From contig CAVWAL010000023.1 in assembly GCA_963752935.1 (NCBI GenBank), forward strand, positions 434,001 to 498,000: 64,000 nucleotides of DNA, read 5' to 3'. Source of the stretch: RI-153 sp963752935 (GTDB lineage Bacteria; Chloroflexota; Anaerolineae; Caldilineales; Caldilineaceae). Below are positions 52,398 to 62,602 of this stretch, piece after piece. The position numbers were made by a program, and so were the translations under genes. The notes below the pieces were generated by a model. The model did no database searches, was not told where the DNA came from, and saw nothing but the letters and a program-made list of their open reading frames with translations. Each line of letters starts with the position of its first letter. The first letter of the stretch is position 1.

Positions 52398-54068
52398 GTG
52401 AACTACGACTTTCAGTTTCGCTCACGCCGAAGCAATGTGATGGCGCGGCATGGTATGGTCGCTACCAGCCAGCCATTGGCCGCCCAGGCCGGGTTGTCGA
52501 TCCTCAAGGCGGGCGGAAACGCCGCCGATGCCGCGGTCGCCACCGCTGCCATGCTCAACGTGGTCGAGCCGGTCTCAACTGGCATAGGGGGAGACTGTTT
52601 TGCCCTCTATTGGGATGCAAAAGAGAAACGAGTGACAGCGCTCAATGGTTCCGGTCGGGCGGCAGGTGCCGCATCGATCGAGGAGCTGCGCAGCCAGGGC
52701 TACGATCAGATGCCCACCTTCACCGGCCATGCCGTCAGCGTCCCGGGGACGGTGGCAGGTTGGAGCGACCTCGTCGAACAGCATGGACGGATGCAACTGG
52801 CCGATCTGTTGCAACCGGCCATCCAAAACGCCGAGGAAGGGTATCCTGTCACCGAGTGGATCGGACGGGGTTGGGCGACACAAGTAGCCAAGTTGCTGCG
52901 TCTACCCGAGTGGGAAAGCGGTGATCTCAATAACGGGCCGGAGCAGCCAAGCGGCAACGAATTGCTGATCGACGGGCGCAGCCCGGCGGTTGGCGAGATC
53001 ATGCGGATTCCTACCCTGGCTGAGACGCTGCGCGGCATCGCCGCCGACGGCAAAGATTACATTTACAAGGGCGAGTTTGCCCGCAAACTGAGCGAGCACG
53101 TACAGCGTTATGGCGGCTGGATCACGCCTGAGGATATGGCCGCCCACACCAGCACATGGGATGAACCGATCACGGCGACGCTGGGCGACGTAACGCTCTA
53201 CGAGTGCCCCCCCAATGGACAGGGACTGGCGGCCATCGTCGCCACCAATCTGGCCGATGGCTTCGATCTGGCGGCGATGCCCCCGGCGGAACGGTTGCAC
53301 GTGTTGATCGAATGTATGCGCCTGGGTTTCTCGGATGCCCAACAATGGGTGGCAGACCCGCGGGTAGTCTCGTTGCCTATCGCCGAGTTGACCAGCCGCA
53401 GCTACGCTGATCAGCGCCGCAAGTTGATCAACAAACAGGCAGCGATTCGTGTGCGCTATGGCAACCCATTGGTCGGTTCCGACACCGTCTACTTAACGGT
53501 GGTAGACGGCGAAGGCAACGCTTGCAGCTTTATCAATAGCCTGTACATGGGCACAGGCACGGGGTTGGTGGTGCCCGGCACAGGCGTTAGCCTGCAGAAT
53601 CGGGCAGCACTCTTCGTGCTCGATCCGCAACATCCTAACGCACTGGCCCCACATAAGCGCCCCTATCAGACTATTATCCCCGCCATGTCGACGCGCAACA
53701 ACGAGTTACACATGTCCTTCGGTGTGATGGGCGGCTATACGCAGCCACAAGGACATATGCAGATGATGGTCAACGTCGTGGCGTTGGGGATGAATCCACA
53801 GCAGGCGCTGGATGTGCCGCGCTGGCAGTTAGCCGGCCCCGATGCCGGGTTGGGCGCACAGGAAGCCGGCGGTCTGGTCATGATCGAAGAAGGCTGGGAC
53901 TTCAACATCCTGGCGGAGTTGACGCGCATGGGGCACCGGTTGGCGCCTATCGATGGTTGGAGGCGCATCGGTTTCGGCGGTGGGCAGATCATCCTGCGCG
54001 ATCCGGAAAGCGGCGTCCTGATCGGCGGCAGCGATCCGCGCAAGGATGGCTGTGCCGTGGGCTGGTAA
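52398..54068 (+). CDS. Gamma-glutamyltransferase / glutathione hydrolase-like Ntn enzyme
   Basis: 556 aa from GTG 52398 with AAAGGAG upstream. The proenzyme has the large-subunit start VMARHGMVATSQPLAAQAG, GGNAADAAVATAAMLNVVEP and GIGGDCFALYW. The self-cleavage site and nucleophile is Thr363 in GSDTVYLTVVDGEGNACSFI, followed by GTGLVVPGTGVSLQNRAALF and HKRPYQTIIPAM. No signal peptide is visible, so it may be cytoplasmic, unlike periplasmic E. coli Ggt. Family members act on gamma-glutamyl amides or acylated drugs; the precise substrate is open. A hairpin terminator follows. Confidence 0.92.
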   Translation: MNYDFQFRSRRSNVMARHGMVATSQPLAAQAGLSILKAGGNAADAAVATAAMLNVVEPVSTGIGGDCFALYWDAKEKRVTALNGSGRAAGAASIEELRSQGYDQMPTFTGHAVSVPGTVAGWSDLVEQHGRMQLADLLQPAIQNAEEGYPVTEWIGRGWATQVAKLLRLPEWESGDLNNGPEQPSGNELLIDGRSPAVGEIMRIPTLAETLRGIAADGKDYIYKGEFARKLSEHVQRYGGWITPEDMAAHTSTWDEPITATLGDVTLYECPPNGQGLAAIVATNLADGFDLAAMPPAERLHVLIECMRLGFSDAQQWVADPRVVSLPIAELTSRSYADQRRKLINKQAAIRVRYGNPLVGSDTVYLTVVDGEGNACSFINSLYMGTGTGLVVPGTGVSLQNRAALFVLDPQHPNALAPHKRPYQTIIPAMSTRNNELHMSFGVMGGYTQPQGHMQMMVNVVALGMNPQQALDVPRWQLAGPDAGLGAQEAGGLVMIEEGWDFNILAELTRMGHRLAPIDGWRRIGFGGGQIILRDPESGVLIGGSDPRKDGCAVGW

Positions 54069-54071
54069 CAG

Positions 54072-54111
54072 ACGATCCCCTGGTGACGGTGCGCCGCCAC
54101 CAGGGGATCGT
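54072..54111 (+). terminator. Terminator after the gamma-glutamyltransferase gene
   Basis: A 14-bp stem (ACGATCCCCTGGTG and complement) with a 12-nt loop starts 4 nt after the stop and is followed by TCAATTT. Confidence 0.8.
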
Positions 54112-54258
54112 TCAATTTGAGTGGGGCAATCTGCAGCCTGGTTCATAATGAACCGGTTACAATGGCCGCAAATCGAAGCCTGGATCAACCGTTGACGGCT
54201 CGACGTTCTTCGCCTTGATCCCGTCGTTTTGATACCGTCATTGAGAATAGCGTTGTCC

Positions 54259-57200
54259 TCAATAGGGTGCTCTATCTTCCACGGTTGCTTCCAGCATCAC
54301 CTCAGACCTGTACGGACAATTGTCCAGGACAACGGTTAGTTCTTTGATCTTAAATGGCTTGCTCAGATAGTCATCCATCCCGATGGCCAGACATTGCTCC
54401 CGATCGCCTTGCATGGCGTTGGCCGTCATCGCCACAATGTATGGCTGCTGATCAGATGGAAACTCACGGCGGATGGCCGAGGTCGCTTCCAGACCATCCA
54501 TTTCAGGCATTTGGACATCCATCAAAATCAGATCGTAGCGTTGCCGGGTCAGGGCATCCAACACTTCATGCCCATTGGCGGCCAGATCGGCGCGGTAGCC
54601 AAGCCGCTTGAGGATATGGAGCGCCACCTTCTGGTTGACGGCATTGTCCTCTGCCAGGAGGATACGTAAGGGGCGCGTTGTCGATCGTTGCGACTCGTCG
54701 TCAAAGATGGAACTTGTTTTCTTTGACTCGCTCAGGTCAATCTGGGCTTCTGAGAAGAAACTGGTTAAGACACGCAACAACTGTGCCCGGCGCACAGGTT
54801 TCGTCATACAGTCGATGAAGCCCAGCTCCGCCACGCGCGATTTTGTCTCTCCACCGCCCAAGGATGTCAACATGATCAGCGGCAACTGTGCCGCTTGCGG
54901 ATGATCGCGCAAGGCTTCGGCCAACATGGCGCCGTCTATGTCTGGCATCTGCATGTCGAGGATGGCCAGATCGAAGCGGGCATCCTGCTCCATCAGCGCC
55001 AGGACGTCTTTCGCATGCGCCATGGCAACCGAGTCCATACCCCATGCCTGCATCTGACGCGACAGGATCTCGCGATTGGTGGCGTTATCATCCACGATCA
55101 GGATGCGTTTCCCCTTTAGGCTGACCGAACGAACAGCGGTGTCGAAGCGACGTTGTGCTGCTACTGCTTTGCCCACCACCGTAAACGAGAAGGTGGAACC
55201 CTGACGCGGTTCGCTTTCTACCCACATCCTGCCACCCATCAGTTCGGTCAGACGATAGCTGATCGCCAACCCCAGCCCGGTGCCGCCATAGCGTCTTGTG
55301 GTGGATGCATCCACCTGTGAGAAGGACTGAAACAGGCGATCCATGCGGTCGCGCGGGATCCCGATGCCTGTATCGCGCACGTCGAAACGCAGCTCGTACG
55401 CATTCTCCTCCACCGGCAACGCGCTGAGCTGGACAACCACTTCGCCGTGGTCGGTGAACTTAATGGCATTGCCCACCAGGTTCACGAGGATCTGACGCAA
55501 GCGGGCGGCATCACCGATAATGCTGTGCGGGGTGCTGGTCTGCATCGAGTAGGCCAGTTCGATTCCCTTTTCGCTCGCCTTGGTTGCCAACAGATCGAGG
55601 ACATCCTCGACGCAGTCCTGTATGTTGATAGGTTGATACTCCAGCTCCAACTTGCCGGATTCGATCTTCGAAAAATCGAGGATATCGTTGATCAAAGTCA
55701 ACAGCGCATCGCCGCTGGTGCGAATGGTCTCAACAAAATCGTGCTGCTCCTGGTTCAACTCTGTGTCCAGCAGAAGACTTGTCATGCCGATCACGGCATT
55801 CATGGGGGTGCGGATTTCGTGGCTCATGTTGGCCAGAAATAGTGATTTGGCGCGATTGGCGTTTTCGGCGATCTGCTTGGCCTTGAGCAGTTCAACCTCT
55901 TGCTGGAGTCTATCCAAACTCATGCCGATTTCCACGCCGACGATCTCGAAGAGCGATTGGCGACGCAGATCCCAGGCCTGGATGGAATCGACGAAAAGTA
56001 GAAGCACGCCCAACACCCGATTGGTAGATTTGAGCGGGATAGCGATGTGCCCAAAAGAGACAGACCCATCACCGAAGTCACAGGTGCAGCCGGTGGGCGT
56101 GCAAGCCCCTTCGCTCTGAATCTTCCCAGATTCCACGGTCCGTCGGCACAGTTCTCGCACCAGCAGACCCATGGCACACTGTTTGATGAACTGGTCCATC
56201 TGCGCGCCCTCTGTGGCGGCTAGCTTCAACCCATCTTCCGCCGAGTTTAGATAGACGGCGGCACGTGGATGGATCTGCAATTCTTCGAACCCCACCACCA
56301 ACTCAAGGACACTGCGCAGGAGTTCGTCTACGCTCTTGGCACGCTGGAGGACACGCTCAATATCGAGCTGAATGCGGAACTCTTCAGCCAACCGAGACAG
56401 GCGCTCTGCATCGCGCTTACGCTGTGTTACATCCTGTTTAATGGCGATGCAGTGGGTGAACTCCGCAGCGTCATTGCGCACAGGGGTCAGTGTCATCTCT
56501 TCGATGTAGAGTTCGCCATCTTTGCGCCGATTGACCAGTTCGCCGTTCCAAACCTCACCGGTAGAGACAGTTTGCCAGATGAGGGTATAGAATTCTGCCG
56601 ATTGAATTCCTGAATCGAGCTGATAGAGGGTCTGCCCAACGGCCTCTTCGCTGGAGAATCCGGTCAGTTCGACGAATGCACGATTGGCCCACTCAATTTC
56701 ACCATCCTTGTCGAGGATGATCATGGCATTGGCGGCGGAGTCGAGCGCCGCCGCCTGCAAACGGAGTCTTTCTTGGGCCTGCTTCTGAGCAGTGACATCG
56801 GTGGCGACGGTTAGAATCTGAAAGGCGTTGTCCGGTTCCGAGAAAATGCGCCGTTTGTCGTAACGGAACCATTGTGTTTCGCCGTCCTTGTTGATGAAGA
56901 TGTCGTTCTCTACAGAAATCTGCTGACCAGTCGCAAGGACATGCCGATCTTGCCGGCTGTAATATTCGATTTTGTCGTTTAGAAGCTCGGAAATCCCATC
57001 GTCGGTCGAACCGATCATACTGCCCGCCGCATAGCCGAAGCGCGATGCGTATGTTTCATTGACAAAGGTATAGACGCCGTCGCCATTTTTGGCCGAAACA
57101 GCGTTGGGCAGAGCGTCGACGATCGTACGCAGATACGTTCGCTGTTGTTGCAGCAAGCGCTCCCACTGTTCACGTTCTGTGACATCGCGCACGCTCAGCA

Positions 57201-58569
57201 TCACTTGCTCGTCAGTATAGGCGACAATGCGTCCTTCAAAGTAGCGCACGGCGCCGTTCTGCGTAGCCTGGTACGCCACCATTTGGAGTTCGCCGGTGTC
57301 TAGCGCCGCTTCTAGTGCCTTGCGTAACCTTGTGGCCAATTCGGGGAGATAGACCTCATCGATCGACATACCCAACATCTGATCGACAGGGGCCGGTAGT
57401 TCACCGTTCCACGAAGCCTTGTAGTCAAGAAAGATGCCCTTGGCATCAAGCACAAAGAGCTGATCAGGAATCGCTTCGAGCAAGGCGTTGTTTTTGGCCT
57501 CACTCTGGCGCAGTGTCTCTTGCGCCAGGTGCTTTTCGGTCACATCACGCAGGATGATGAGTCGCCCGATCAGTTGTTTGTCTTCGCGCAAAAGCGACGA
57601 GACTTGAAGTTCAAAAAATGTAACCGAGTCGCCCTTGGGCAGTGTTACCGTCACCAACAACGGCTGTGCAGGATCTACAGCAGCCATCAGCGGCCATCCT
57701 GCACCGATCTGCCGATACGGCTCAAACAGCGTATCGATATGGCGCCCGTTGAGTTCGATTTCATGTGCAAAGATAGCGGCAGCGCGTAGATTGAAGTCGA
57801 CGACACGTGAGCCAAGATCAATAACGATAAGACCGTCAACTAGATTTTCGAGTACCAGCGTGCGCGCCATGGGGCTAAAATCGATGAAGTGGAGTCGAAA
57901 AAAGGCGACCAATAGCGCCAGTCCACTGATGAGAAAAGTCATCGGTGTCAGATCGGCATAGACGTTGGGCAGTAGTCTGAAGACGTAGAGCACGTTGACC
58001 ACAGTGGGAAGCAAGGCCGAAAAAACAACCAACGCCACCTGAAACCGATGCAGGTGGCGTGATTGGAGGATACGGAAAAGCAAAACAGTGGTGCCGATAA
58101 CGATGATAGAGTAGGATACCGCCAGGTGTATCCAGAACCACGGACCATAGCTCAACTTGATCACGAGCAGCGAGTCCTGTGGCACCAATTCTGCGCCTGT
58201 CCAGTGCAAATGGTGCAGATCGTTCGTCCACACCATGAGCAGCGTAATGCCGGGCACGATCAATAGCCACTTCCACCACCGTCGCACAAGATCGCTGTAA
58301 CCGGCATATTGAAGCGAAAAAAGACACCATATAACCGGAACAGAAACGATGCCGACATACTGAATCTTGATCCAGAAAAGCTTATCCTCAATCGTTGTCG
58401 CAAATAGATCGAGCAGATTCGTCGCCATCCACCAGGCGCTGGCGGCCAATAACAGCGTCACGAAGAGCGCCGCTGCCGGGCGCTTCGGTGTTGTGACGGA
58501 GTAAAAGATCGGCAACCCGATCAGGGTAATCAGGATCAACAAGGTAGTCAGGATGACGAGTTGCGTCAT
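54259..58569 (-). CDS. Hybrid sensor histidine kinase, 7TM-PASx4-GAF-HisKA-HATPase-REC-REC
   Basis: 1436 aa. Residues about 1-225 form a seven-helix N-terminal domain of the histidine-kinase 7TM type. Four PAS-like domains follow to about 725 (one begins AAALDSAANAMIILDKDGEI), then a GAF-like domain (to about 900) with a Cys cluster GACTPTGCTCDFGDG. The H-box NMSHEIRTPMNAVIG (His near 916), N-box LVNLVGNAIKFTDHG, DTGIGIP and GGTGLGLAIS give an intact kinase. Two receiver domains end the protein, with phospho-Asp in AILDMQMPD (near 1204) and LILMDVQMPE (near 1349). No Hpt domain or output regulator is adjacent. Stimulus unknown. Confidence 0.93.
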   Translation of the reverse strand: MTQLVILTTLLILITLIGLPIFYSVTTPKRPAAALFVTLLLAASAWWMATNLLDLFATTIEDKLFWIKIQYVGIVSVPVIWCLFSLQYAGYSDLVRRWWKWLLIVPGITLLMVWTNDLHHLHWTGAELVPQDSLLVIKLSYGPWFWIHLAVSYSIIVIGTTVLLFRILQSRHLHRFQVALVVFSALLPTVVNVLYVFRLLPNVYADLTPMTFLISGLALLVAFFRLHFIDFSPMARTLVLENLVDGLIVIDLGSRVVDFNLRAAAIFAHEIELNGRHIDTLFEPYRQIGAGWPLMAAVDPAQPLLVTVTLPKGDSVTFFELQVSSLLREDKQLIGRLIILRDVTEKHLAQETLRQSEAKNNALLEAIPDQLFVLDAKGIFLDYKASWNGELPAPVDQMLGMSIDEVYLPELATRLRKALEAALDTGELQMVAYQATQNGAVRYFEGRIVAYTDEQVMLSVRDVTEREQWERLLQQQRTYLRTIVDALPNAVSAKNGDGVYTFVNETYASRFGYAAGSMIGSTDDGISELLNDKIEYYSRQDRHVLATGQQISVENDIFINKDGETQWFRYDKRRIFSEPDNAFQILTVATDVTAQKQAQERLRLQAAALDSAANAMIILDKDGEIEWANRAFVELTGFSSEEAVGQTLYQLDSGIQSAEFYTLIWQTVSTGEVWNGELVNRRKDGELYIEEMTLTPVRNDAAEFTHCIAIKQDVTQRKRDAERLSRLAEEFRIQLDIERVLQRAKSVDELLRSVLELVVGFEELQIHPRAAVYLNSAEDGLKLAATEGAQMDQFIKQCAMGLLVRELCRRTVESGKIQSEGACTPTGCTCDFGDGSVSFGHIAIPLKSTNRVLGVLLLFVDSIQAWDLRRQSLFEIVGVEIGMSLDRLQQEVELLKAKQIAENANRAKSLFLANMSHEIRTPMNAVIGMTSLLLDTELNQEQHDFVETIRTSGDALLTLINDILDFSKIESGKLELEYQPINIQDCVEDVLDLLATKASEKGIELAYSMQTSTPHSIIGDAARLRQILVNLVGNAIKFTDHGEVVVQLSALPVEENAYELRFDVRDTGIGIPRDRMDRLFQSFSQVDASTTRRYGGTGLGLAISYRLTELMGGRMWVESEPRQGSTFSFTVVGKAVAAQRRFDTAVRSVSLKGKRILIVDDNATNREILSRQMQAWGMDSVAMAHAKDVLALMEQDARFDLAILDMQMPDIDGAMLAEALRDHPQAAQLPLIMLTSLGGGETKSRVAELGFIDCMTKPVRRAQLLRVLTSFFSEAQIDLSESKKTSSIFDDESQRSTTRPLRILLAEDNAVNQKVALHILKRLGYRADLAANGHEVLDALTRQRYDLILMDVQMPEMDGLEATSAIRREFPSDQQPYIVAMTANAMQGDREQCLAIGMDDYLSKPFKIKELTVVLDNCPYRSEVMLEATVEDRAPY

Positions 58570-58835
58570 GGATTTCTCACAGTGACTTGTCTATTCACAC
58601 CGATTGCGATAGTGTAGAAAACAGTTCCGGTTTGCGTCTGTGGACAGGAGCAGCGCAGGCGCATATCATTCATGTAGGCGTTTCAGGCTATACAATACTG
58701 AAAGTACACGCAAAAGCAAGAGCAAAACTACGCGAGTATCCTGTCCACGTGAGTCTCTTGACTATTCTGGCAGATACCACCCAAGTATACCGTCACGGAA
58801 AACACGCAAATTAGTCCAATGGAGGACGATACACG

Positions 58836-60272
58836 ATGTCTTACAATCCCCCCACAACCAATAAGAAAGAGTCGGACACGCAATCGGCCGCGCGTTTTGC
58901 GCCGTTTGCCGCTAAAATGCGAGCCGCTCATCTTCCCGAGATTGCAATTAAGACCTTCCGTTACTACTACGACAAGTTACTCCGCGGAGATACGGGATAC
59001 ATTAGTGGGCAGACAGCGCAGCCTGTATCCGATCTGATGCGCAAAGAAGATCTGGCACCCTATCGACAAGCAGGCCGTGAGGCGCTGCAGCAACTGGTGG
59101 TGATCAAACTCAACGGCGGGCTTGGCACCAGCATGGGCATGACCGGACCAAAATCATTGATTGAAGTCAAAGACGGGCTCACTTTCCTTGATATCGTGGT
59201 GCGCCAGATTTTGCACCTGCGCGCACGGAGCGGGGCCCGCGTCCCCCTGGTGCTGATGAACAGTTTCAACACGCACCAGGCTTCTCTAGACGCATTAGAG
59301 CGCTACCCCTCCATCGGCAGTGATATTCCCTTGGATTTTCTGCAGCATAAAGAGCCTAAAGTCTGGACCGAAGACTTGACGCCCGCCGAGTGGCCCGAGG
59401 ACGACGACAAAGAGTGGTGCCCCCCCGGACATGGAGATATCTACCCGGCGCTTATCTCTAGCGGCATGTTGGAACAGTTACTCGATGCCGGGTACGAATA
59501 CGCCTTTGTCAGTAATATCGACAACCTCGGCGCCACGGTGGATGAAGAGATCCTTGGCTACTTTGCACAGGAAAAGCTGCCGTTTTTGATGGAGGTCACC
59601 CGACGCACGCCCGCCGATCGCAAAGGTGGTCATCTAGCGGTTGACCTACAAGGACACCTGCTGCTGCGCGAGATCGCCCAGTGTCCACCTGAAGAACTTG
59701 AAGAGTTCCAGAACATCGACCACTACCGCTACTTCAACACCAACAACCTGTGGATCCACCTACCGACGCTGCGACGCGTGCTCGACGAACAGGATGGTTT
59801 GCTGGGCCTGCCCATGATCCGCAATGAGAAGCCGGTCGATCCCACCCAGCCCGATAGCCCCCGTGTCTACCAGTTGGAAACAGCAATGGGATTGGCGATT
59901 TCCGCATTCCCTAAGGCACAGGCATTGAACGTGCCACGGCAGCGCTTCCGCCCGGTCAAGACCAGCAGCGACATTCTCGTCCTCTGGTCGGATGCCTATG
60001 AACTGACCGACAGTTTCCGTATCGATCTCATTGATGAACGCAGCGACGAGCCGCTGGTCGAGTTGGACGAACGCTACTATGCGCTCTTCGCCGATCTTGA
60101 AAAGCGCTTTCCACACGGTGCACCTTCGCTGCGATTCTGTGATCGGCTCATAGTAGAGGGCGATGTCACCTTCGGCAAAGATGTAGTTGTCAAGGGAGAT
60201 GTTACGGTCAGACAGCCGGGCAGCGCAGCATACACCGTAGCAGATGGTACGATCCTGACGGGGAAGACGTAA
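58836..60272 (+). CDS. UTP--glucose-1-phosphate uridylyltransferase (eukaryotic-type UDPGP family)
   Basis: 478 aa. The nucleotide loop KLNGGLGTSMGMTGPKSLIE (from about residue 91), NSFNTHQASLDAL, GHGDIYPALISSG, VSNIDNLGATVDEEILGYF and FNTNNLWIHL are the family motifs, and a left-handed beta-helix-like tail (VEGDVTFGKDVVVKGDVTV) ends the protein. The enzyme makes UDP-glucose from UTP and glucose-1-phosphate in the cytoplasm. It is unrelated to bacterial GalU and resembles eukaryotic UGPase. Its stop lies two bases before the end of the convergent FemAB gene. Confidence 0.92.
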   Translation: MSYNPPTTNKKESDTQSAARFAPFAAKMRAAHLPEIAIKTFRYYYDKLLRGDTGYISGQTAQPVSDLMRKEDLAPYRQAGREALQQLVVIKLNGGLGTSMGMTGPKSLIEVKDGLTFLDIVVRQILHLRARSGARVPLVLMNSFNTHQASLDALERYPSIGSDIPLDFLQHKEPKVWTEDLTPAEWPEDDDKEWCPPGHGDIYPALISSGMLEQLLDAGYEYAFVSNIDNLGATVDEEILGYFAQEKLPFLMEVTRRTPADRKGGHLAVDLQGHLLLREIAQCPPEELEEFQNIDHYRYFNTNNLWIHLPTLRRVLDEQDGLLGLPMIRNEKPVDPTQPDSPRVYQLETAMGLAISAFPKAQALNVPRQRFRPVKTSSDILVLWSDAYELTDSFRIDLIDERSDEPLVELDERYYALFADLEKRFPHGAPSLRFCDRLIVEGDVTFGKDVVVKGDVTVRQPGSAAYTVADGTILTGKT

Positions 60273-60274
60273 GG

Positions 60275-62554
60275 CTATTCACGCCTTCCTCGCATCCAAT
60301 CGAGAATCAACGGCATCGCTCGATGATAGATCCGCCAAAGCAACGGCTGCGGCGACCAGTCCCATGCGCCGATGTGGGCGGCGAAGTGCGCATCGAATCC
60401 CTCTTTAAAACTCCAAACGCCCTGCAACCCGTCGTCGGGGTCGGCCAGATCAGCAGGTGCACCCCACCAGTCGTAGCGGGTGCACCCCTGCGCTTTCGCC
60501 CACCGCATGGCCTCCCACTGCAACAGGTGATTGGGCATATCACGGCGACGACGGTCACTGCTGGCGCCGTAGAAATAGTAGGCGTCTCTGCGGTAACGAA
60601 AGAGGAAGACACCGGCCAGGGGCATTGTTTCCTCGGGATGTTCGGCCAGCAGCAGTGCCCCACCCGCCGGGTTGTCCGCATCGTCCTGCGCGGCCAGGAA
60701 TCCTCCCCACACTTTTTTGTAATAGCCAAACGGCCGCACCAGAAAACCGTCACGGGCGCTGGTCTCGGCGTAGAGATCATAAAACGCAGGCAGATCGGCA
60801 GCCGTTCCACTGCGGATGGCGACGCCGCGGCGTTCAGCCAGGCGAATGTTGTATCGCCACTTACTCTTAAAGGAAGCCAGCAAATCCTCATCGTCTACAC
60901 TGAGATCGGTGTAGGCTGTATTTTTGAACTGGATCTGCTCGGGGCTGAAGCGCCAGCCACGGGCGCGCAGTAGTGCCAGCAGGCGCCGTCCGCTGCGCTC
61001 GGTTTCGAGCACGTCAGGATCAATCTTGACGAAGAGGCAGCCGAGGCGCCGGCAGATCTGCTCGATCTCTGCCAACGTGGCGGCCACGAGTTCCTCATCC
61101 TCCCAGTCAAGCACCGGCCCCTTGGGGATGTAGCCCACACGCAACGGCAGCATCGGCAACGGCTGCCGCCACAGGAACTGAAAGGCCGCCTGCGCTGCGC
61201 CGCCTGCCCCGGTCACCGCATATCGCTGGGCGCGCCAACCAGTCTGCTCCTTGATTTCGCCCCACTCCCAACTCTGAAGCACATGCGGATACGGCAGCGC
61301 CGAGAGTGTTGAGCACCATTGTGCAGGGGAATTGACGATTGACGATTGACGATTGACGGGTTCCCGTTCGGGATCTGGTGTCTGCATTGGCGACACCAGC
61401 GTGGACTTGTGAGAGCGTAGCTCTCGAAGCTTCAATCCCGCTTGATATACTTTGTACCCAAGCCGATTGATCGGCATGTCCCAGGCGCCAACGTAGCGTT
61501 GGACGGTGCCGCCGAAGCCGTCTTTGAAGCGGAAGACGCCCCACAGATCGCCCTCAGGGAAGGCATTGACGTCCACGGGGACATTCTCGCTGTGCACCGG
61601 CGCCCCGCTGTCGCCGCGCATGCCGGCGGCTATCTGCCCGATCTCGTCGGGGATGCCCCAGAAATCATAGTGGGTGGCGCCCCGATCTTTGGCCCAGCGG
61701 ATGGCCGCCCATTGCAGCGCGTGATTGGGCATGCGGTTGCGTTCACGATTGCTGCTGGCGCCCCACAGATACCATGCCGTCTGCCCAACCTGCAGGACGA
61801 CAATCGTCGCCAGCGGGTTGCCTTCGTACTCGGCAAAAAGGAAAACGCCCTGATCAGGGACAAAGTTGGCGTAGGCCATGCGGTAATAGTCTATGCTGTG
61901 AACGTCGAAGGCGTCGCGCTCGCCGGTCTCTTGCATCAACGTCTGAAAATGACGCAGATCATCGGCGTTCCCGGCGCGGACTGTGACACCCTTGCGCTCG
62001 GCCAATCGGACGTTGTAGCGCCACTTGCTCTTCATGCGCGCCAGGATAGTATCTTCGTCGTCGCCGATGTCGAGGAGCACGGTGCTGCGCGGCTGCACAG
62101 TCTGCGCGCTGGGGCGAAACCCGAATCGCGTCAGCATGGCCCGATGCTCGCCACTGTCGGGCAGATCCGGCTCGATCTTCAGCAGGATCGCCCCCTGTCG
62201 CTGTGCCTCGGCCCGAATTGCCGTGAGCAGCCGCTGCGTAAGCGAGAGATCGCGCCAATCGGTCAGCGGTCCTTTGGGGATATAGGCCAACGTCAACCCC
62301 GCCACCTTGCGAAAGAGGACCAGCGCACCGGCCAGGATGGCGCCGTTCTCGCCGTGGACGGTCACTGTGCGGCTCCACCAGCCAAACGCGCTCTTCAGCG
62401 CGCCCCAGCCTTCTGTCTGCAAAATATGCGCCTGCTCATGCCCGGCCACAAACGCGTCCCAAGCCGCCGGTGTGGCACCGTCGGCAGAGGGCGTCTCTAT
62501 TTCAGATCGAAGATGATGCAAGAAAGGTTCCTTGTTGTTGGTTGAGTCCCACAT
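60275..62554 (-). CDS. Tandem FemAB-like aminoacyltransferase (two copies fused)
   Basis: 759 aa made of two FemAB/GNAT-like units. Unit 1 (about 40-375): QTEGWGALKSAFGWWSRTV, LAYIPKGPLTDW, KSKWRYNVRLAERKGVTVRA, YLWGASSNRERNRMPNHALQ, FKDGFGG. Unit 2 (about 415-755): QSWEWGEIKEQTGWRAQRYA, GYIPKGPVLDW, KSKWRYNIRLAERRGVAIRS, YFYGASSDRRRRDMPNHLLQ, FKEGFDA. Such enzymes add amino acids to peptidoglycan precursors using aminoacyl-tRNA; a Chloroflexota role is unproven. The linker (VNRQSSIVNSPA) is encoded by heptamer repeats at 61333-61360 that look like former intergenic DNA. A single continuous frame spans both units. Confidence 0.9.
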   Translation of the reverse strand: MWDSTNNKEPFLHHLRSEIETPSADGATPAAWDAFVAGHEQAHILQTEGWGALKSAFGWWSRTVTVHGENGAILAGALVLFRKVAGLTLAYIPKGPLTDWRDLSLTQRLLTAIRAEAQRQGAILLKIEPDLPDSGEHRAMLTRFGFRPSAQTVQPRSTVLLDIGDDEDTILARMKSKWRYNVRLAERKGVTVRAGNADDLRHFQTLMQETGERDAFDVHSIDYYRMAYANFVPDQGVFLFAEYEGNPLATIVVLQVGQTAWYLWGASSNRERNRMPNHALQWAAIRWAKDRGATHYDFWGIPDEIGQIAAGMRGDSGAPVHSENVPVDVNAFPEGDLWGVFRFKDGFGGTVQRYVGAWDMPINRLGYKVYQAGLKLRELRSHKSTLVSPMQTPDPEREPVNRQSSIVNSPAQWCSTLSALPYPHVLQSWEWGEIKEQTGWRAQRYAVTGAGGAAQAAFQFLWRQPLPMLPLRVGYIPKGPVLDWEDEELVAATLAEIEQICRRLGCLFVKIDPDVLETERSGRRLLALLRARGWRFSPEQIQFKNTAYTDLSVDDEDLLASFKSKWRYNIRLAERRGVAIRSGTAADLPAFYDLYAETSARDGFLVRPFGYYKKVWGGFLAAQDDADNPAGGALLLAEHPEETMPLAGVFLFRYRRDAYYFYGASSDRRRRDMPNHLLQWEAMRWAKAQGCTRYDWWGAPADLADPDDGLQGVWSFKEGFDAHFAAHIGAWDWSPQPLLWRIYHRAMPLILDWMRGRRE
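61333..61360. repeat. Four tandem heptamers TTGACGA in the FemAB linker
   Basis: TTGACGA occurs three times and TTGACGG once in immediate succession, within the codons joining the two FemAB units. Similar AT-rich stretches (GATTCTCGATTGAGAATCGT near 41856) are intergenic elsewhere in the window. Confidence 0.75.
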
Positions 62555-62602
62555 GGCACGAAGTTGTCATGTTTCCCGCCTCAATGCCGACACCTACTCG
62601 CG

